Origin: a virus | Reading direction: 5' to 3' (one strand) | Length of the DNA stretch: 32,901 bases | IMG/VR virus record: IMGVR_UViG_3300033149_003834 | Coordinates: 1 to 32,901 of that record | Shown here: positions 30,933 through 32,901 of the stretch, in pieces | Layout of the letters: each line of letters begins with the position of its first letter | Numbering within the stretch: position 1 is the first letter of the stretch | The notes under the pieces: model-generated | The model's input: the letters and a program-made list of their open reading frames with translations, nothing else | Told to the model about the DNA's origin: nothing | The model's database searches: none | Translations under genes and position numbers: made by a program

Positions 30933-31921
30933 AACAGTTCCCCGATATCCTTCGTTCCGGCCAACACCCGTTTCAGCTCAGCAAAGCTCTTTATCTTCTG
31001 CATTGTATTAAGTCGAAACGCCCCAACCCCCTTCTTATAGTATATACGATGCCCTGAATACTGATCTTTGTTTGCCCCTCCAGCAAAAATATCCCTGTCA
31101 TCAATTACTACTGTATGGAGCTTTCTTCCCTTCTTCCTTGCCCATGCTTCTTTTCTCCGACGAGAATCCGGGTGCATCGTAATCTTGTCATTGCCATTGT
31201 CCAGCATTGTCTTCAATTCAATCCCGTGCGTTACTCCATGCATCTGGACTGAGACATCTACTTCCTTGTTATCCCCTGATTTCTTCCCTCTTAATTTGCG
31301 TGCCAACTCAACTTCTGCGGCTTCAGCATGGTCCTGTTTTGCTTTGGATGAAGGTTTGTATGTATTGAGCGCTCGCTGACGGCGAGTTGCCGCCGTCTCA
31401 GTCCTACCACCTCCGGAAGTGAATCTACCGTGACTATCCCTGGGCTGGCCTGGACGGTATTTCTGAATACCAATTACAGACTTCCTCGGATCAACCCCAA
31501 TCATTAACAGCGTAGAAAGAGCTGCTTCCCCCATTATCCGTGCCAAGTAGGGCGCCACCCTATCAACCAATGCATCCTGCCATTGCTGGGGATCGAATAT
31601 CTGGTTTGTTAGGATTTCGGCAGTGCCATCAAAGTCTTTGTTAGAGAGGAAAGACTTCGATGCAGAGCCCAGCCCACCCTCCTTTCCACTCGCATAGACC
31701 GTCGCCAACCGTGCCGCTGCATCTAAAATCTGGTCCCGGAAGAAGGGCCGCAGAACCCTGACCAGAATCCTTTCTATCTCTTCCATTTGCCGTATGTGGA
31801 GCTCTTTGCTAACAGATCTGCGCAATTCCCCCTTCATCGTCCTGCGGACAGCCTGCTTCCTTCGAATGTCTGCTGCCTCAACTATAGTCTTGGCAGTCTC
31901 AATTATCAACTGACTTATCAT
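30929..31921 (-). CDS. Minor head protein N-terminal half fused to a nuclease-like domain
   Basis: 330 aa from ATG 31921 (ATGA overlap; ATG 31930 is alternative). Residues 1 to about 145 are an alpha-helical N-terminal half of a minor head protein (KQAVRRTMKGELRRSVSKELHIRQMEEIERILVRVLRPFFRDQIL, QWQDALVDRVAPYLARIMGEAALSTLLMIGVD). Then linker KYRPGQPRDSHGRFTSGGG (154-172). The rest looks like a PD-(D/E)XK nuclease: DNKEVDVSV with Asp222, HGIELKTML with Glu235 and Lys237, then LHTVVIDDRD and YSGHRIYYKKGVGAFR. MuF proteins with C-terminal toxin domains are known in temperate phages. Homing-type nuclease is an alternative. Confidence 0.75.
   Translation of the reverse strand: MISQLIIETAKTIVEAADIRRKQAVRRTMKGELRRSVSKELHIRQMEEIERILVRVLRPFFRDQILDAAARLATVYASGKEGGLGSASKSFLSNKDFDGTAEILTNQIFDPQQWQDALVDRVAPYLARIMGEAALSTLLMIGVDPRKSVIGIQKYRPGQPRDSHGRFTSGGGRTETAATRRQRALNTYKPSSKAKQDHAEAAEVELARKLRGKKSGDNKEVDVSVQMHGVTHGIELKTMLDNGNDKITMHPDSRRRKEAWARKKGRKLHTVVIDDRDIFAGGANKDQYSGHRIYYKKGVGAFRLNTMQKIKSFAELKRVLAGTKDIGELL
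31407..31462 (-). repeat. Direct repeat A, copy 1 (linker before nuclease)
   Basis: Codes KYRPGQPRDSHGRFTSGG in the frame of the nuclease fusion gene. See copy 2 at 30555-30610; same orientation, period 852 bp, which is a multiple of three. Confidence 0.9.
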
Positions 31922-32112
31922 TGCTGACATCCCATCAACATAATCAAGGCAACCAACTCATCCATCCCTTTTTTCTTGTCAGCCGATGGCTCTTCAAGCA
32001 ATGCCGTCATCTCTCCTCCATCATAAAAGAAGGATACGTTGCGTGGAAACAACAGGAAGAATCCGGGACCCATCGGCCCATCTTCCCAATCTCGCGTCAC
32101 TACTTCGGGCAT
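31918..32112 (-). CDS. Small hypothetical protein
   Basis: 64 aa: TRDWEDGPMGPGFFLLFPRNVSFFYDGGEM, then a charged helix MDELVALIMLMGCQQ. It lies 5 nt after the fibre-like gene and overlaps the minor head start. No ribosome site is clear and no family is recognised. Confidence 0.5.
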   Translation of the reverse strand: MPEVVTRDWEDGPMGPGFFLLFPRNVSFFYDGGEMTALLEEPSADKKKGMDELVALIMLMGCQQ

Positions 32113-32117
32113 TGCTG

Positions 32118-32901
32118 CTAATTGGAATCAGTGTGCTCATACCATGTCAAAATCAGATGTCCGGCATTTGTTCCAGTATCCGCAGTTAAGCGGAAAGCAT
32201 ATTGAGTATCCGTCTTCAAAATCATCTCGTCCGTATCTCTATCCCTCGATGTTAATTTCTTGTCACCCCAAGTATACAAATCATGGATCACCGTCCCCCC
32301 TGATAATCCTGTAGGATCCAAAATCATGTTGCTTGTATTAACAAACGATGCAGAACTCTGGTCCTCCAAAAGATCCGTTGTGTTGAGGCTATCCCTAGAG
32401 CGATTGTAAACAGGCTGCTGCGATCCAGATTGATTTGTCCAAGTAGGTCCTTCAATCATATCTAGGTGAGCGGCAGCCTTGGACGCAAAGGCCATCATTA
32501 AGTGCATCCGCTTCGTACCAGCCGCAGTTTTGAAGGCTAAGACCAGTGTATCATTGTCTGCCATGTTCTCATTCTTAGCATGACAAATATAAGAATCGCC
32601 ATCATGTATTTCGTAATGGGCATAATCAATTACAACCATCGCATTGGTCATGCCATCCAATGAGGTTCCTGCTGCTTGGATAGGCATGGGAGTTGCAGAA
32701 CCAATCAATAAAGCACCACCACTCTCAGCCAAAACAAGCCCTGTCGCCCGCCTAATATCCGTCCCTGCACCAGTATCGAAATCATCTGTCATTTGGTTGG
32801 CGGCAGTAGAAGCACCAGCAGCAAGCGGTAGAGCAGCGGCACTGATGGGAACTGTTATCCCACTCGCTGCTATATTGACATCAACTCGATCATTGTTGAT
32901 A
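32118..32901 (-). CDS. Phage fibre or decoration-type structural protein, 5' end beyond window
   Basis: At least 261 codons; the frame is open to the right edge, so the ATG at 32792 is not the start. The upstream part reads VNIAASGITVPISAAALPLAAGASTAANQM, a linker form (LPL.-GA-.-AN-Q) common in phage virion proteins. The C-terminal domain (VVIDYAHYEIHDGDSYICHAKN, VLAFKT, SRDSLNTTDLL, LKTDTQYAFRLTAD, ILTWYEHTD) matches a widespread phage structural family known from head- or tail-associated proteins with the ending 'F.......L.WYEHT'. Probably a virion surface or fibre-like protein. Function of the family is not established. Confidence 0.72.
   Translation of the reverse strand, partial: INNDRVDVNIAASGITVPISAAALPLAAGASTAANQMTDDFDTGAGTDIRRATGLVLAESGGALLIGSATPMPIQAAGTSLDGMTNAMVVIDYAHYEIHDGDSYICHAKNENMADNDTLVLAFKTAAGTKRMHLMMAFASKAAAHLDMIEGPTWTNQSGSQQPVYNRSRDSLNTTDLLEDQSSASFVNTSNMILDPTGLSGGTVIHDLYTWGDKKLTSRDRDTDEMILKTDTQYAFRLTADTGTNAGHLILTWYEHTDSN

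Noticed and set aside
30929-31921. Intein or self-splicing element in the split head gene
   Set aside because: No intein N-terminal Cys/Ser block or C-terminal His-Asn, and no group I intron features visible; direct repeats and a linker motif explain the arrangement better.
1-32901. CRISPR arrays, tRNA genes, insertion sequences, integrase or attachment sites
   Set aside because: I looked for regularly spaced repeats, cloverleaf-like sequences, transposase motifs and long terminal repeats and saw none that I can support.

Overview
This window is a leftward-transcribed stretch of a tailed double-stranded DNA phage, or of a closely related prophage. Every gene I can support lies on the minus strand, packed with ATGA, TGATG or 1-bp junctions. 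The genome has a siphovirus type of morphogenesis module: HK97-type prohead protease and major capsid protein, a gp10-like neck protein, a tail terminator-like protein, a tail tube protein, a frameshifted tail-assembly chaperone and a tape measure protein. No terminase, portal or endolysin is visible; the first two probably lie to the right of the window. The host is likely Gram-negative, because the phage carries a CMP-KDO synthetase gene and strong Shine-Dalgarno sites. The B12-type ribonucleotide reductase piece and several Cys-rich or Ser-rich protein types make me think of Planctomycetota-like hosts, but that is a low-confidence impression.

Layout in transcription order (right to left): (i) 32901-27054, head genes. 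These are a fibre or decoration protein cut by the window edge, small proteins, a minor head (MuF) gene that appears split by a nuclease-containing cassette, small membrane and hypothetical proteins, and a Ser-rich protein. (ii) 27053-19500, protease, major capsid protein, connector and neck proteins, a second Ser-rich structural protein, major tail protein, an XhlA-like membrane protein and the tail chaperone. (iii) 19494-13937, chaperone frameshift, tape measure and distal tail-type proteins, Cys-rich proteins. (iv) 13930-2923, about 14 genes of sugar and glycan chemistry: glycosyltransferases, KdsB, a sulfotransferase, two methyltransferases, a cupin, a radical-SAM-like protein, a DUF115/MAF-like enzyme, a sucrose-phosphate-synthase-type GT4 with a matching HAD phosphatase, and a GH32/43/68-like beta-propeller enzyme. 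(v) 2923-1, regulation and DNA metabolism: a promoter, a sigma-70-like factor, a stand-alone TSCPD domain of class II ribonucleotide reductase, a small HTH/zinc-ribbon protein and a SNF2 helicase cut by the left edge.

Three things stand out. First, the minor head gene appears to be interrupted by an 852-bp-period cassette carrying a PD-(D/E)XK-like nuclease domain and an acidic 116-aa protein. It is flanked by 91%-identical direct repeats, and recombination between them would restore one in-frame head protein of about 450 aa; this looks like a phage MuF polymorphic-toxin module caught in exchange. Second, the tail chaperone ends in a GGGAAAT slippery site followed, after 6 nt, by a perfect 11-bp hairpin, with the -1 frame open for another 129 codons. 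Third, the phage carries a full-looking synthase, phosphatase and glycosidase set for a sucrose-like non-reducing disaccharide inside a large glycan cluster, while two of its virion proteins carry long Ser-rich regions that could be glycosylation targets.
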